DNA of 64,000 nt from Symbiodinium natans (Eukaryota; Sar; Dinophyceae; Suessiales; Symbiodiniaceae), in contig CAJNDS010002235.1 of assembly GCA_905221605.1 (NCBI GenBank), positions 591,343 to 655,342 of the forward strand. The letters are read 5' to 3'. The notes under the pieces were generated by a model, which saw only the letters and a program-made list of their open reading frames with translations, ran no database searches and was not told the origin of the DNA. Below, piece by piece: positions 1-12,855 of this stretch. The position numbers were made by a program, and so were the translations under genes. The number at the start of each line of letters is the position of its first letter. Positions within the stretch are counted from its first letter, which is position 1.

Positions 1-160
1 ACACCTGAACCCTAAACCCTAAACCCTAAAACCCTACCCCTAATCCCCTAAAACCCGGCCCAAGTCTGGGGCCCGTGCGGCTATCTCCACACCATCGGGA
101 GGGGCCACATCTTCCTTGGATTCCGCTCTACCGCTGTAGACCCCTAACCCTTAGGTTATG

Positions 161-375
161 GGGTAGGGTTTAGGGTTTAGGGTTTAGGGTTTAGGGTTAG
201 GGTTTAGGGTTTAGGGTTTAGGGTTTAGGGTTTAGGGTTTAGGGTTAGGGTTTTGGGTTTAGGGTTTAGGGTTTAGGGTTTTATTTTTTAGGTTTAGGGT
301 TTTTTAGGGTTTAGGTTTAGGGTTTAGGGTTTAGGGTTAGGTTTCGTGGGTTGGGTTAGGGTTTAGGGTTTAGGG
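161..375 (+). repeat. Imperfect TTTAGGG array
   Basis: About 215 bases made mostly of TTTAGGG heptamers with slips to TTAGGG, TTTTAGGG and TTTGGG. The degeneracy and the unique DNA on both sides argue for an interstitial telomere-like repeat rather than a living chromosome end, although the window start (CCCTAAA repeats at 10-35) would also suit a subtelomere. Confidence 0.9.
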
Positions 376-2205
376 ACAACCCCGAACTTGTTTGGTCCAG
401 ATTAACCAGACCGGCCAACTTGGATTGGAGAGGTTGGCGAACAAAGACTTGTTTAGGGTTTAAGGGTTTGAGGGTTTAGGGTTTAGGGTTTAGGTTTAGG
501 GTTTAGGGTTTAGGGTTTAGGTTTAGGGTTCTCTTGTGGAGAATTGGCCTGAAACGAATTAAAAACAGTGCCCCGCACACATATGAGGTATCGGCATGCC
601 CTTAGTCGAGCAAGATAACCCGGATGGATGCCCCATGACCCCAAATCCGAAAGCCCTGGCCCTAAACCCTAACAACAACTCCAAAACCCTAAACCCCTCT
701 CCTCCCCCCCTCCCTCCCCCCCCCCCCGTCCCCCTCCCCCCCCCTCCCCACCCCCCCCTCCCAAACCCCCCTCCCTCCCTTTCGCCCCCTCTCTTCGCTG
801 ACCCTCCGCTACCAGATCCGCAACTAAGACGCCCCAGCCAGTGTGAGTGCCTTGGTTTTAGCGGCTTAGGGTCGGTTTTAAAGGTTTTTTTAGGTTCAGA
901 AAAGTACCCAAAATACGCTTATAATTGCAGTTGCCATGCTGATAACCTTACTTGTAACTACCCACATTACCTCCAAGTTGCGTAAAGGGGGGGTTTTCGC
1001 GGGTCTGGCGCTTAGGGCTTCATTTCAGGGCTTTTGTGCAGCCTTGTGTGTTAGGTTTTGGGGGTTTTTCGGTTTCGTTTTGCTTTTTTGGGACGTGCGG
1101 TTTAGGGGGGCGTCATGTCGGGGATTTAATCTGGGGGTTTGGGTAAACCCTAAACCTAAAACCCTAAACCCTAACCCTTGGAGGGGGTTTGGGGTTTCAC
1201 TATTATTAGGCATTTTGTTGGGCATCTTTCGGGTGCGGTACGATTCTAGGGAGGGGTTTAGGGGTTCGGGTTTAGGGCTTAGGGTTCTTAATCCCTACAC
1301 TTTCCTCTGCCAAGTCCCTGGCCGAGCTGCCGCGAGCTCATCTTGTGCTTGACCCTTTTTTTTAGGATCTGCTCGGGTAGGGCCTGGGAAGCCTCCTGTA
1401 CAATGGGGTTTCGGGCTGCATCCAACTGTTGACATGAACTGTGTGGGGTTTTAGGGTTTTGGGATCAAAACCTTCTGAGCTTGAGCACGCTTCTCCGAGT
1501 CGTCTTAGCAGCTGGCAGCACCCGCAACAAGGTTTAGGGTTAGGGTTTAGGGTTTAGGGTTATGGGTTTTAGGGCTTGGAAGCCTTCCCTGTTGCAGCGC
1601 GTGAGTGCCCAGGCGAATCTCCTTTTCGACTAAGCCCTGAGCCTGCAAATCCTCGCCCCGGCCAACACTTGATGGCACTCTGCTTACAACAGGTTAGGGT
1701 TTAGGTTTTAGGGTTTAGGTTTAGGGTTTTTAGGGTTTTAGGGTTTAGGGTTTAGGGTTTTAGGGCCCTTTCCAATTTGTTGAAAAGAGCTCTTCCTTAT
1801 AAGGGAAATATAGGATTGATTGCGAGATGCGGCTCGAACCCTACGAACCCGATGAGCTTGCTCAACGGAACATGTACTGCAAAAGCCTGGTGGCTTCCCA
1901 GAATTTTTGGGAAACCCTAACCCCTAACCCTAAACCCTAAAACCGTAAACCCTAACCTTAACCTCCTAACGTCCGGACAGCAGACGATTTGACACCGTGA
2001 CTGTGGGCCCTTGCTTGCCACAGGCTGCTGTGGGCGGCACCTCAATTTCCACTAATTCCCCTCCCCCTATTTAAACCCCGCCCCTAGCCCCTAATTTTAC
2101 ATACCGCCCCATTATAGTATATTATAGTCTATTGGGGGTTTTTAATATTATTAGGAATATTAGGGGGTGGGGGGGGGGGGGGGGTTTAATATTAGGGGGA
2201 GGGGA

Positions 2206-2300
2206 TTACCCAAAGGCTCCCATGTAGTACCTTTTTGGGGTAGTATACTAGAATCCCCTATAACTAACCCAAAAAGGAACGACATTGGAGCCTTTGGGTA
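2206..2300. mobile_element. MITE family 1, copy A
   Basis: About 95 bases starting TACCCAAAGGCTCC and ending GGAGCCTTTGGGTA. The two halves are imperfect inverted repeats over about 38 bases. TA on both sides resembles the TA target duplication of Tc1/mariner-type elements. It has no coding capacity, so it would be non-autonomous. Other copies in the window lie at 11205, 23034, 25754, 26381, 28647 and 35876. Confidence 0.8.
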
Positions 2301-2895
2301 GGTTCTACTACATGAGAGGCCTTTAGGGTTGCGGGTATAAGGGTTGAGCGGTTTAAGTTTTATGGTTTAAGGGTTTTGGGGTTGAGGGGCTCAAGGGTTT
2401 AAGGGTTTAGGGTTCCCTGTTTAAGGTTTCAGGCTCAGGGCTTAGAAAGCTCGAGATTGAAACAGACCTCTTCCGCGTCGGCAGCCGACTGTAAGGGGGG
2501 CTCATCCGCAGACTGGGCCTGAAGCTGCTTAAAGGGCGCAGGCTTTTAAACCCTTAACCCTATATACCCAAGGTCGAAATCTTCGAGGGTGGAGGGGTGA
2601 GGGATGGGCTTCAGGTTTAATCACTTCTCGCCTTGTTGCTGGCAGAGAGCGTCTTTTCTGAATGTTCTTGGCTGCACTTAGGAGGGTGCTATAAATTAAA
2701 TTTTTAGCTGCCTTCTTCAGAAACCCAATAAGCCCAAAAAGGCTAAGGATGTAAAGTTACAGTAAAGCACCACAAAGTGTTGGTTAGTGTTTAGGGCGCG
2801 GGGAGGTGCGGGCCGAAACCATCTCATCTCAGGGCAACGTCAGGTGGGTTGCGGGGAGTGGAGGTGGTGCAAGGCAGAGACGCAGAACACCCCGA

Positions 2896-3010
2896 AACCT
2901 AAACCCTAAACCCTAAACCCAAAACCCAAAACCCTAAACCCTAAACCCTAAACCCTAACCCTAAACCCTAAACCCTAAACCCTAACCCTAAACCCTAAAC
3001 CCTAAACCCT
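2896..3010 (-). repeat. CCCTAAA array
   Basis: About sixteen CCCTAAA heptamers, with a few CCCAAAA and CCCTAA variants, in the orientation opposite to the arrays at 161-375 and 452-530. Confidence 0.9.
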
Positions 3011-3388
3011 TTTTCCGAAAGCCTGGGGCCGCTCACGGTCATGGTGCATCCATACAACTCGACCTTCCAAAGCTTGACAGTAGAATTTACCCCCCCCTCC
3101 CCCCCCCCACAGCGCAGCTCCAGTGGCAGGAAATCCAGCTCGCGGACCTCGCACGCAGTCGCCTCTCATCGCCCCGTGGTGGGGGTCGGGTGTGATTCAG
3201 GGTCCGTTACACCTTCAGCAACCTTTCTGCTTGTAGAAGATCTGCGCGAACTCCATCCCTGCATGGGTCCCTTCCCGCCAGACTTCGCAGGACATGCGGG
3301 CGCGAAGGAAGATGAATTCGAATTTCTTCACCAAAATGCCTCTGGCAGAGGTTGGAAGAACGTTTGGATGGGGCTTGACATGACGGGA

Positions 3389-3511
3389 TATGAAGTAGGG
3401 TTTATATTTCTTGTATCCCCAAAAGGACACCAGGTATATACACTCACCAATATTAAAAAAGGAACCCTATATACACTCACCAAAAACAGTAATATAAACC
3501 CTGCTTCATAT
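3389..3511. mobile_element. MITE family 3, copy A
   Basis: The segment starts TATGAAGTAGGG and ends CCTGCTTCATA, forming terminal inverted repeats, with TA at both ends. The interior carries two copies of a TATACACTCACC motif. A diverged second copy lies at 39541-39655, so this is a dispersed family. No coding capacity. Confidence 0.75.
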
Positions 3512-4498
3512 GACTTTAGCAGATATCATTGACAGAGTCACATGGTGGTTATGGGGTGTGCGAAGTTGAGAGATCGTAGTGAAACAATAAACCGCTGGGT
3601 AAGTTCAACCCATCTCAAGAATATGGACACAACAACCATGAGTCTTTCGTATTCCACAAACAGAAATGCCAGAAGTTGAAACCTTAATCCCTGTTCCCCT
3701 AGGAAGAAAAAAGGATCCTTTTGTTCTTATATAAGAAAGCCCATAACCCAAAAAACAAAAAGGATCCCCCTAACACTGATTGAAAAACCACCAGATATCA
3801 CCAGACCCATGGCAACTGACCTTTCCGTCCACGGCACGCATGAGCCACTGCGTGTCTCGAAGCTCGGCTCTTCTGTCGGAAGGTGCAGCAGCTCTGAGCT
3901 GAAAGCAGGGCATGGGTTCTCAAAGGGTGGGGTTTTTGATGCTACTCTCTGGATATTTCAGACTTTGTTGTTGTGGAAAATGGCACATGTTTTTTATGTC
4001 TTAGAAATAGTGATGTTCATTGACTTTCCAGTGCTACGTTCAAGTACTAGAGGAAGGGGATATGAATCACGCGACGAATGAAATCCTTTCATTTCAGATC
4101 GATCTACGAAAGTGATCATCAGCACCCGATGTGCAAAAAATGAAACAACTTCCTTGCAACATCCGACTCAACACCCTGTTCCGGAAGACAAACCAAACAG
4201 ATCCCAGGTGATCCTAGCAGTAGAAACTTAATAGGGTCCTTAAGGGAGCGGGGGTTCAAGGGGTGTATGTAAGCCAAAGTTCCCTAAGACTCCCCACTAC
4301 TCCCTAAGGCTCCCTAAGCTTCTTTAAGGTTCCGTAGGTACCTACCCGCCATGAACCCCCCTAACCCTAAACCCAAAACCCTAAACCCTAGACCCTAAAC
4401 CCTAAACCCTAAACCTTAAGAACCCCCTTGAACCCCCCTTAAGAACCCCAGAAGAATCGGATCCCACCACCAGACCGACACCTGGTTCCAGAACCTTA

Positions 4499-4605
4499 GT
4501 TGCTGAGTTCATAAGCCCCCCCCAAGAAGTGTACACATTCAGTTCTATGGGGGATTATAATATCCCAAAAAGTGTAAAGTGTGCTCACTCAGCTACTCAG
4601 GAACT
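4499..4605. mobile_element. MITE family 2, copy A
   Basis: The segment starts GTTGCTGAGTTCATAA, followed by a C run, then AGTTCTAT, GGGATTATA and a TATCCCA(A/G)AAAGTGTAAA block that pairs with the first half. The same order is found at 5019-5125. The right end (CTCACTCAGC) is more diverged than in the second copy. Confidence 0.65.
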
Positions 4606-5018
4606 GATCCACTTCTGCAGGCGAGGTCAGCACTGGCATCTCTTCGACAGTCAGGTAGCAGCTGCCCACGTCATCCGCGCGGGGTTGTTCGCTCTTGAAG
4701 GTCAACCTGAGCTGGAAAATGGCAGCTTGGCATGCAAAATTTAGGTGGTCTTCTACCAATCCAAAGATCCGACCAGGGATTCGCAAAAACAAGTTAAACC
4801 AGCACAAAAGTGAAAATCAAGCAGCAAACAGGTACATTCAGCTGCAAGCAAAGCAGGTGTGACATATATATATATATATATAGGGTCAGTTCTCAAAATG
4901 ATGGGCGCCCTAAACAATCAGGGCCACCTTATAATAGCAACCCGAAAAGGGACCGTAATTTAGAGAAGTGACCATATAATACATACATATATGTATAATA
5001 TATATATATATATACTGA

Positions 5019-5125
5019 GTTGCTGAGTTCATAACCCCCCCCCCCCCCCAAAAGAGTGTAAACTTTCAGTTCTATTAGGGGATTATAGTATCCCAGAAAG
5101 TGTAAAATACACTCATGCAGCAACA
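5019..5125. mobile_element. MITE family 2, copy B
   Basis: Second copy of the element at 4499, same orientation, with a longer C run (5035-5049). The left end GTTGCTGAGT pairs with ACTCATGCAGCAAC at the right end. It sits beside a (TA)n run, a common landing site for such elements. Confidence 0.7.
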
Positions 5126-6895
5126 TAAGTAAATTTCCAAAATATGGCCACCTCTTGAGGCAGGGACACCCAAAAAAACATCAACAGGTCATGTGAAATT
5201 AACCAGCTAGGGTCACAAGCCATGTGGAATGAATGTGGAATCCTTGGATGAAGTATCTCCTATTCAGCGGATTGCACATTCTTCATGGAAAATTTGTCTA
5301 TCGGGTGGAGGATCTTCCGAAACAAAATGCACAAAAAACACACACACACACACACCAAAAACCTTGCAGTCTTAACACCGACTCAACTGCAGCCTGTTAA
5401 GGATAGCCGTGTAGCACGCGCGACAAGGTCTGAGCTTCAAATGGCAGCAGGCCCTGGATCGGAATCAGGTCACTCAGCCACTCCTCCAAGTCCTCCTCAT
5501 CAAAGATGCCACTCCTAGGTTGCCCCAGTCACCTAGGATTCAAAAAGGGTGCCCTTCTTTTGTCTTAAAGGGGTTTGTTAAGGGAACCTAAGCCCCCCCC
5601 AACAAAAAAAAGGGGAATCAGGGTACTACTGGGCATCCTAGACTCATGATGCTGCGGCGCGTGGGGTTCCACGGTTCTTGGCCGCAGTCTTCAACATCAT
5701 CTCCCGGGCAAAGATCTTTCAAGGAAGTGGACAGCAAGTCTAAGGTGAGTAGATCATCGACGACCTGAAGGCAAAGATGTGAGATGGGGTGTTTGCCTTT
5801 CAACTTAGGGGCTGAATACCTTAGCACCAAACAAGGGCTAACCTTGTATATAATATGGTAGGATTCTGTATAACCAAAAAGGTTAAACTTGAAGGGTTTA
5901 TCTTTTTCATATAATCAAGTAGGATCCCAATCCCAGCTTTTGAGTCAAACATTTTCAGCTAGTGGTGGAACTCGACGCGTAATTTCCACCCCTGACCTGT
6001 GAGGGCACCCTGGTTGCCTAAGCCCTAAACCCTAAACCCTAAACCCTAAACCTAAACCCTAAACCCTAAACCCCTTAAACCCTCTAAACCCTATAAACCC
6101 TATAAACCCTAAACCCTAAACCCTGAACCCCAGCAGCCTTGCGGAATTTCAGGCAGCTGCCACGCAGGCACGCTCTGTCGTAGAGATTCGCTGCAGTGAC
6201 CACATGGCGCAGAATTGATTCCGCCAACATCCCTAAACTCTTAACTCCACAAGCCCTAAACCCTAAACCCTGAACTCCAAAAACCCTAAACCCCAAACCC
6301 TAAACCCCGAACCCTAAACCCTAAACCCCCTAAAACCCTAAACCCTACACGACCTTGGACCAGGGATTCGGCTCAACTGGTGAGGATGTGCGGATGCCAG
6401 GAGCCCACAGACAAGGAAAGCTGACTGGTTGGAGCTTGCATACGCGAATATAGATAGCCTTGGGTTTAGGGTTTAGGGTTTAGGGTTTGGGGTTTAGGGT
6501 TTAGGGTTTAGGGATTAGGGTTTAGGGTTTAGGGTTGATTCCTACCAGATGCCTGCTAGCGTCCTGGGGTTCCCTCTTCAGGGGGGGTTTAGGGCTTAGG
6601 GTTTGGGGTTTAGGGTTCCCTCTTCAGGGGGGTTTAGGGCTTAGGGTTTGGGGTTTAGGGTTTAGGAGAACAGTGCGATTCAGGCGGATTCAGGACTTGA
6701 GTTTCTCAAGTCCACGCAGTACCCCCTCCCACCCCCCAACCCCACCAGGCTTAGGGTTTAGGGTTTAGGGTTTTGGGTTTTGGGTTGAGGGTTGAGGGTT
6801 TCGGGTTCAGGGCTGAGGGTTCAGGGTTTAGGGCTTATGGCGAACGAATTCCTGCGCTAGCAAGGGTACATTCGCACCCCTAAACCTTGCGGGGA

Positions 6896-7015
6896 TTTCA
6901 CCCCTATATGTACCTTATATAGTCCCTATATACCCAAGTAACCCCTAAACCCTAAACCCCTTAAATGACCCCTAAGATCCCTTATGAAGGTCCCTCCTTT
7001 TCCTTTCGTCCCTGG
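6896..7015. repeat. Dispersed repeat, copy A
   Basis: Bases 6900-6950 share the string CCCTATATGTACCTTATATA and then AGTCCCTA.ATACC with 36344-36395. Both copies continue with AAGGGTCCCTCCTTT-like text about 60 bases later. No clear terminal inverted repeats are seen; the family is unclassified. Confidence 0.6.
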
Positions 7016-8199
7016 AGCACTATAGGGTTTGGGATTTAGGGCCTGGTTAGAGCCTAAGGTGCCCAGCGATTTGGTTCAGCCTTGCGATCCCGAAACCTTA
7101 AAACCACAGCACTCCCTATTTAAACCCTAAACCCTAAACCCTAAACCCTAAACCCCAAACCCCAAACCCCAAAACCTAAAACCTAAACTTGAGCCTAAGA
7201 AACCCCCAAGCCCTCGGGTTTAGGGGGTTTAGGGTTTAAGGTTTAGGGGCCGAAGCCCGCCACGGAAACTTGCAGTTCCTGAGCCCTTGCAAGATGTCGG
7301 GCGGAAAGTGTAGAGCTAGGTATTGGGGTTTGGGGTTTGGGGTTTGGGGTTTGGGGTTTAGGGTTTAGGGTTTAGGGTTTAGGGTTTAGGGTTTCGGTTA
7401 GGTATTGGGGTTAACCTAGGGGATAGGATGAGGGGGGCCCTTGGGGATATAGACCCTCTGAATAAGGTCCCTGTTCAAGAGAGCCAGAAGAGGGTAAAGA
7501 AGGGTTCCCTTTTTACGGGGACCCCCTTATCCTACCCAGGCTAACTCTACAATGTCTAAACCCAACACCAGGCCTCCGCCAGCGCAAGTGGCTCTGCGGC
7601 TATCGGAACAGTCTCCTGTCGGCTCGAATGTAAGCATCAGAAACGAGAGGTAGCTCGGAATCGTGCGAACATGTCCATGAACAAAAAAAACACTTCAGAA
7701 GAGTGCGATACTTTGGAGGCACTGAAGAAATCCGCTCAGCCCCCAGGGTGAAAAACCGAAAACATCCCCCCTCCCCAACTCCGAAAGAGGAGAAGACCTC
7801 GAAAACATACAGTAAACCAAGCCCTGAAGGTTTGCTTCAGGAGCCCAAACTTTTGCTGAAAGCTGGAGAAGTACGCAGGCAGAGTGATAGAAGGCTTGGA
7901 AGTTTTAAGATGTAAGATGTCCTAAGGTCTACAAACTCGAACCAACACCTGGCGTAGAATGTCTGGCTTGGTCTCTAGAGCCCTAATCAGTCTGTGAGCT
8001 GCTGGGTTCCATGTCATGAGCTGCATGCAAACAGCCCGGCGATCAAGTTTCACACAGGCAGGGTAGTCCAGCGAAGCTGAACAGCGGAAGACATGCGAAA
8101 CCCCTAGACGATAAACCCTGAAACCCATTGACAACTGCCTTCAATGGAAGCGGGGGGAGGGGAGAGAAATGGTTCCAATCTCGTGTCAGCAATGTCAGG

Positions 8200-9039
8200 A
8201 TTTTTGTTAAGGTCTGAAAGTGTCAGTAATAACCTCTGACGCGCTCCCAAGGGGCCTGATCTGGACCAGCTTCCTCCTCAGCTGGCTCGGCGTCTGCTTG
8301 CGGATCCTGAATGCGATTGGCGGGTGAGTAGGGTATGTCATGGGACACTCCGGTACGAAGCAAGACCGAGCCTCCGTGAGCGAAGGTGGCTCGGCGGCGG
8401 GAGGAACCGTCTCCTGCTTTGAACTACCAGCAGAGTGGCATGCTGCATGGCCATCCTAAACAGGGGCGGACAACACCCGAGCCACGATCAGCGGCTTGGT
8501 TTGCCCATGAGACCCCCAGTTCGTGTTTGCACGGCGAAAGGGCGAGCCTCCGTGAGTGAAGGCGGCTCACCGGCTGTAGGAACCGTCTCCTGTCGCGCTT
8601 GTGCAACCTGACTCTGGGCCTTCTCTATGAAGGTCCACAGCTTACGAAGGTAAGGCGCAGGGGTCAGCAGCTTGTGGCGTCTTATCTTTGCAAGTGCGAC
8701 ATGTCTGTCGGGTCAGCTTCCTCCTCAGGTGGCTCGGCGGCTGCCTGCGGCTCCTGAATGAGGTTAGCAGGTCAGAAGGGTGGTTTGATGCTACTCGACT
8801 GCACAGACACGATTCACAATCCGGGGTATGTCACGGGATCACTCCGGTACGGCGCAAAAGCGTGCCTCCGTGAGCGAAGGCGGCTCGGCGTCTGTAGGAA
8901 CCGTCTCCTGCGCTTGTGCAGCCTGACTCTGAGCCTTCTTTATGAGGGTCCAGAGCTAACGAAGGTAAGGAGCAGGGTGCAGGGGTGTTACTTTGCAAGC
9001 GCGACACGTTTCCAAGGGAGCTGATCACGTGTCCCTGCA

Positions 9040-9084
<45 letters not shown>

Positions 9085-9150
9085 GCACGTGCATGGGCCA
9101 GCCTCCTCCTGAGGTGGCTCGGCGGCTGCCGACGGCTCCTGACAGAGGTT
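8200..9150. repeat. Diverged tandem duplication
   Basis: Two to three related units. Shared landmarks are GCCTCCGTGAGCGAAGG (near 8370, 8546 and 8864), GGAACCGTCTCCTG after each of them, AGCTTCCTCCTCAG(G/C)TGGCTCGGCG (near 8270, 8708 and, varied, 9100) and CTTCT(C/T)TATGA(A/G)GGTCCA before CGAAGGTAAGG (8620 and 8937). Spacings of roughly 320-440 bases indicate successive duplications followed by drift. No open frame spans the units. A (CT)n run interrupts the last one. Confidence 0.75.
9041..9080 (+). repeat. (CT)n microsatellite
   Basis: Nearly perfect CT dinucleotide run of about 40 bases within the 8200-9150 duplication. Confidence 0.95.
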
Positions 9151-10892
9151 GGGTTAGTTTTGCCATAGGTTTTGTCCGGGAACAAGGCGCCGATGCTCTC
9201 CACCCCAAAGAAAGGTACCCTGTGTGGTGGGGTGCCTACATTGCGGGTCGGAGCATCTTGGGGGCATATATGAAGGCATGCCCCTATTTTTACCTTGAAA
9301 CCCAAACCATGGATCCGCCTCCAGTTCCTGTCGGCTTGCCGAGCTCCCGCGCGAGCGGGGAACCTGCAAAGGGTTCTCATGCTTAGGGTTTACTGTTTGG
9401 GGGGAAGGGGGGGGGGGGTTAGCGACTTTTTGGTTCTTTCGTTGCGGCAGGTTTCCGTGATCAGGGCTTTAGAACCCTTGAACCGAAACCTTACACCTTC
9501 CTATGCCCTCTGCCTAAGCCTTTCACCCCTCGCTCGCGCGGGGGGTGGCGGGAGGTGGCAGGGGCCTTGATTTTCTTCTTGGCGGCGCCACTGCCTTCAG
9601 AGAGAAAGGTCACCTTCTTTGAGCTGAAAGGAGCCCCCCCCCCCCCCGGCCCCCCAAAAAGGGCCTTAGGACATGTTCAGCCCACTACCCCAAACCCAGT
9701 AGGTTTTCCAACCCCACCGCGCAATCTGAAGCAATAGATTTATATTACGATGCATGTGCATAAATTTTAATAAATAAAACAAATAAATACACTTATGTAA
9801 TAAATATAAAAATATGCATATATGTATATATCATATACAGTGTATACGGTGAATAATCATGGGTACTTCACTAGCAGAGACATCGGTACCGGCACCGAAA
9901 CGAAACCGGTAGCCAACAAATACCCCGATTCTACCCATCCGCGAACCCGCAAGTACGGCTATCGCTTTGTTCGGGTTTAGGGTTTAGGGTTTTGGGGTTT
10001 ACTGTGTGAACTTGGGTTTTATAGGGCCTAGGGTTTATAGGGTTTAGGGATAGACCCTAAACCCTAAACCCGGGTTCTTGGGGGAGTCTACTAAAATATG
10101 GGACCACAAATATCGACCCACAAATAGTAGGATTCCCTTAGATAGGGAGATCAATCAGGTACCCCGAATTTCGGAATAAGGCGCCCCTAATTTCGGAAAC
10201 CCCGATAGGGTTTAGGGATAAGCCCTACACTGACCCCTGACCCCTGAACCCTGGACCCTGAACCCTGAACCCTAAACCCTAAACCCTAAACCCTACACCC
10301 ACAACCCCGAAGCCAAGAAGATCAGAGCCTCTTCACTAAGCTTTGACGATTCTCGTGAGAACAGCGTGTCCTGGAGAGACTCTGCGTTCACACCCCCAAA
10401 CAAAATCAGGGTTTAGGGTTTATAGGGTTTAGGGGGCATTTCCTAAAAGTAGGATACAAAGGGCAGCCCCCCCAACAAGCAAAGAAAAGAAGTACAGCCC
10501 AAACCCTCCCGGAACCCTAAACACGAAACCCTGAAACCTAAACCCCTAAGCAAGGAGGGAGGCTTGGGATGCCCTATGAGCAAGGGTAACTGGATCCTCC
10601 GAGTTGGGATCGCAGGTCAGGCGTCTTTGAAGTTATTTCTTTGATATGTTTGGAAAGGGGTGGGTGGGTAGCGGGTAGTGGGGAATGCAAATGTTTTGGG
10701 TTTAGCGCTTGTAGCCCGTGGCACAAGAATAAGACACAAGGCCGGAGACTGCAGCAACTCCGGCGAAGATGACTCAACCCCGCTCTCCGCAGCCATCCCG
10801 ATACCCCTCAGCACCCTAAACCCTAAACCCTAAACCCTAAACCCTAAACCCGAAACCCTAAACCCTAAACCCTAAACAACACTCTGCAGGCC

Positions 10893-11023
10893 ACTTTGAG
10901 GTTCATGGGTGGCTATAAGAAGGGCTATAGTTATGGTAAGTACACTTATAACCCTATTTAGGGTTTAGGGTTTAGGGATTAGGGTTACATTTATTACCTT
11001 AATTCCCATGAACCTCCTCGAAG
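10893..11023. mobile_element. MITE family 4 copy with internal telomere repeats
   Basis: The left end CTTTGAGGTTCATGGG pairs with CCCATGAACCTCCTCGAAG on the right. Bases about 10957-10985 inside it are TTTAGGG heptamers, which are absent from the copy at 32054. The telomere-like block was therefore probably gained within the element. Confidence 0.65.
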
Positions 11024-11204
11024 CACGTGAAACCCGATCAACGGATGTCACAAGGCAGTCGTACTCGTTTGAGGCTCCTCTACCAAGATTTCTCGGATGT
11101 TGGGGGTGTTATAATATGGGTATATTCGGGTACCTCGGGAGATACCCGCAACCCTAAACCAGAAGCTAGAAGCCAGAAAGTTTGCCGCCTGTGATCCTAA
11201 GCCC

Positions 11205-11296
11205 ACCCAAAGGCTCTAATGTAGTTCCTTTGGCGCTCGTTATAGGGGATTCTGGTTTATAACCCCAAAAAGGTACTACATAGGAGCCTTTGGGTA
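11205..11296. mobile_element. MITE family 1, copy B (inverted)
   Basis: ACCCAAAGGCTC at the left and GGAGCCTTTGGGTA at the right. The interior order (GTTATAGGGGATTC then CCCCAAAAAGG) shows that this copy is reversed relative to copies at 2206 and 23034. Confidence 0.8.
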
Positions 11297-12855
11297 AACT
11301 CTACTTCCCACCGCCACCCTTGCAAGCCTTGCCTCACCCAAATCGACCGCCTCGCCAGGAAGCGCCTCGTGACACATTGCCGCTGCAAAGGCTGAGGCCT
11401 TCTTCCCCTTTCCTCCCTGAGATTCCCCCTATTGAACCCTCAGCCCTAAACCCTAAACCCTAAACCCTAAACCCCAAAACTTAAACCCGGAAAAAAACAG
11501 CAGCGACTGGTAGGTCGACTCAAAACCCTCAACCCTGAACCCTAAACCTTATTGTGAGAGGGGACTCGGGAGTCGAGCCCTAAGCACATTGCGGACTCCT
11601 TATTCGGCGTGTTCCGGTACAGGCGGGGATGTTCTGGGGTAATTACGGGGAAGGAGTCTTAAGCCCGAAGCCCGAAACCGCGGCTACAAGTCCGCTAACT
11701 GACAGCCCAAGTGATAGCTGCTCATGTACCTCCAAGTCAAGGTTGGGTTTCGGGCTTAGGGATTAGGATTTCGGGTTGGTACAGCGGAGGGGGGAGGGGG
11801 GTCTGTGAGCATTTCGAGGCCTGCATGCAAAAACGAACAATTCATCTGAACATGAACAACCCCTGTATGTTTACGCGCATAAACAAATACAGTTCTATAT
11901 ATATATATATACATATATACACATTTGTATTTGTTCTGGATCTAGGCCTACATGTGTTTGCTTGCTTATCATTTCACTACTACCCGTCCGCATCTCTGTA
12001 CCCCACAGCCTCGCCCGCACAGAAAGTTAAGGGGCTTGCCAAATTTCAACTTACCATTCTGCCGTCAAAGGTTGAGGGGCATGGGTCCTAAACCCTAAAC
12101 CCTAGACCCTCGACCCTCGACCCTAGACCCTAGACCCTAAACCCTACACCCTAAACCCTAAACCTCTGATGAGTTCTTCCTCAGCATGAAGCCGCAGCCC
12201 TGGGAGCTTAAATGTTACAAACCCAAACTACGACCTCCGAGCTTAGGGTTTTTGGGTTTAGGGTTTAGGGCCCAACTCTTTCAGCACAGTGTAAACCCCT
12301 GAGCCCCACCAACGCCTTTGGACTCGAAGCTCCCATAATTTAAGTGAAAATGCCTGTGAACCCTTCGACCCCCAACCCCAAAACCCGAAAGCTCAAGAAG
12401 CCCGGGTTTAGGGTTCAGGGCCCTAGAAGCCCTCGACCCCAAACTGCCTACAGCGGCCCAAGAAGGCATGGGTACGAGGCCCTAAACCTTGAACCCGACT
12501 CCGACACCAACGACCCATCTACAACCTGCAGGGAATGCCCAGTTCGTGTTTGGGATTCAAGTTGGGATAGTATTAAAAGTCTAAATTTCTATTCCTTATT
12601 GAGTTTGAGTACTACATTGAGTACCCTGAAAAAAGTAAAATGTTACCCCACTACGACAAAGAATACCTGGGGTTCAAAACCTCAAGTTTAGGCCTTAGGA
12701 CTTGGGGGTGTAGGGCGTTAAGCCTCAAACCCTAAACCCTAAACCCTAAATCGGGACCCAGGGTTCATAGGGCTTTCGGGTGTAGACGCCCTGGCTGCTT
12801 GCGCAAAGCACCACATCTTTTTACAACAACAGCAGGTACCAGAACCCCCGGAACC

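Larger units (their letters stand above)
1..4498. other. Gene-poor telomere-repeat mosaic, part 1
   Basis: No convincing gene. Telomere-like blocks (161-375, 452-530, 1531-1572, 1693-1765, 2896-3010, 4362-4415) alternate with unique islands of 100-400 bases. C-rich and G-rich homopolymer runs occur near 700-780 and 2165-2185. Open frames here are short and consist of translated heptamer repeats or poly-proline from C tracts, so they are not called as genes. Two transposon-like inverted-repeat elements are listed separately. Confidence 0.7.
4606..9760. other. Gene-poor mosaic, part 2
   Basis: Telomere-like arrays at 6017-6120, 6459-6535, 7117-7190 and 7324-7392 separate unique islands. TA dinucleotide runs occur at 4862-4882 and 4980-5015. 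The island at 4606-4760 (minus strand) and that at 5640-5780 (minus strand) read as short exon-like peptides but are too short to assign. Bases 8200-9150 are a diverged duplication listed separately. No complete gene is supportable. Confidence 0.6.

Noticed and set aside
1-60. True chromosome end at the window start
   Set aside because: The repeats at the left edge are short and degenerate, and similar blocks occur throughout; the window gives no evidence of a terminus.
596-1352. Open frames of about 130 codons near the left edge
   Set aside because: Made of poly-C runs and telomere heptamers read as KPLNPKP or GFRV-type peptides.
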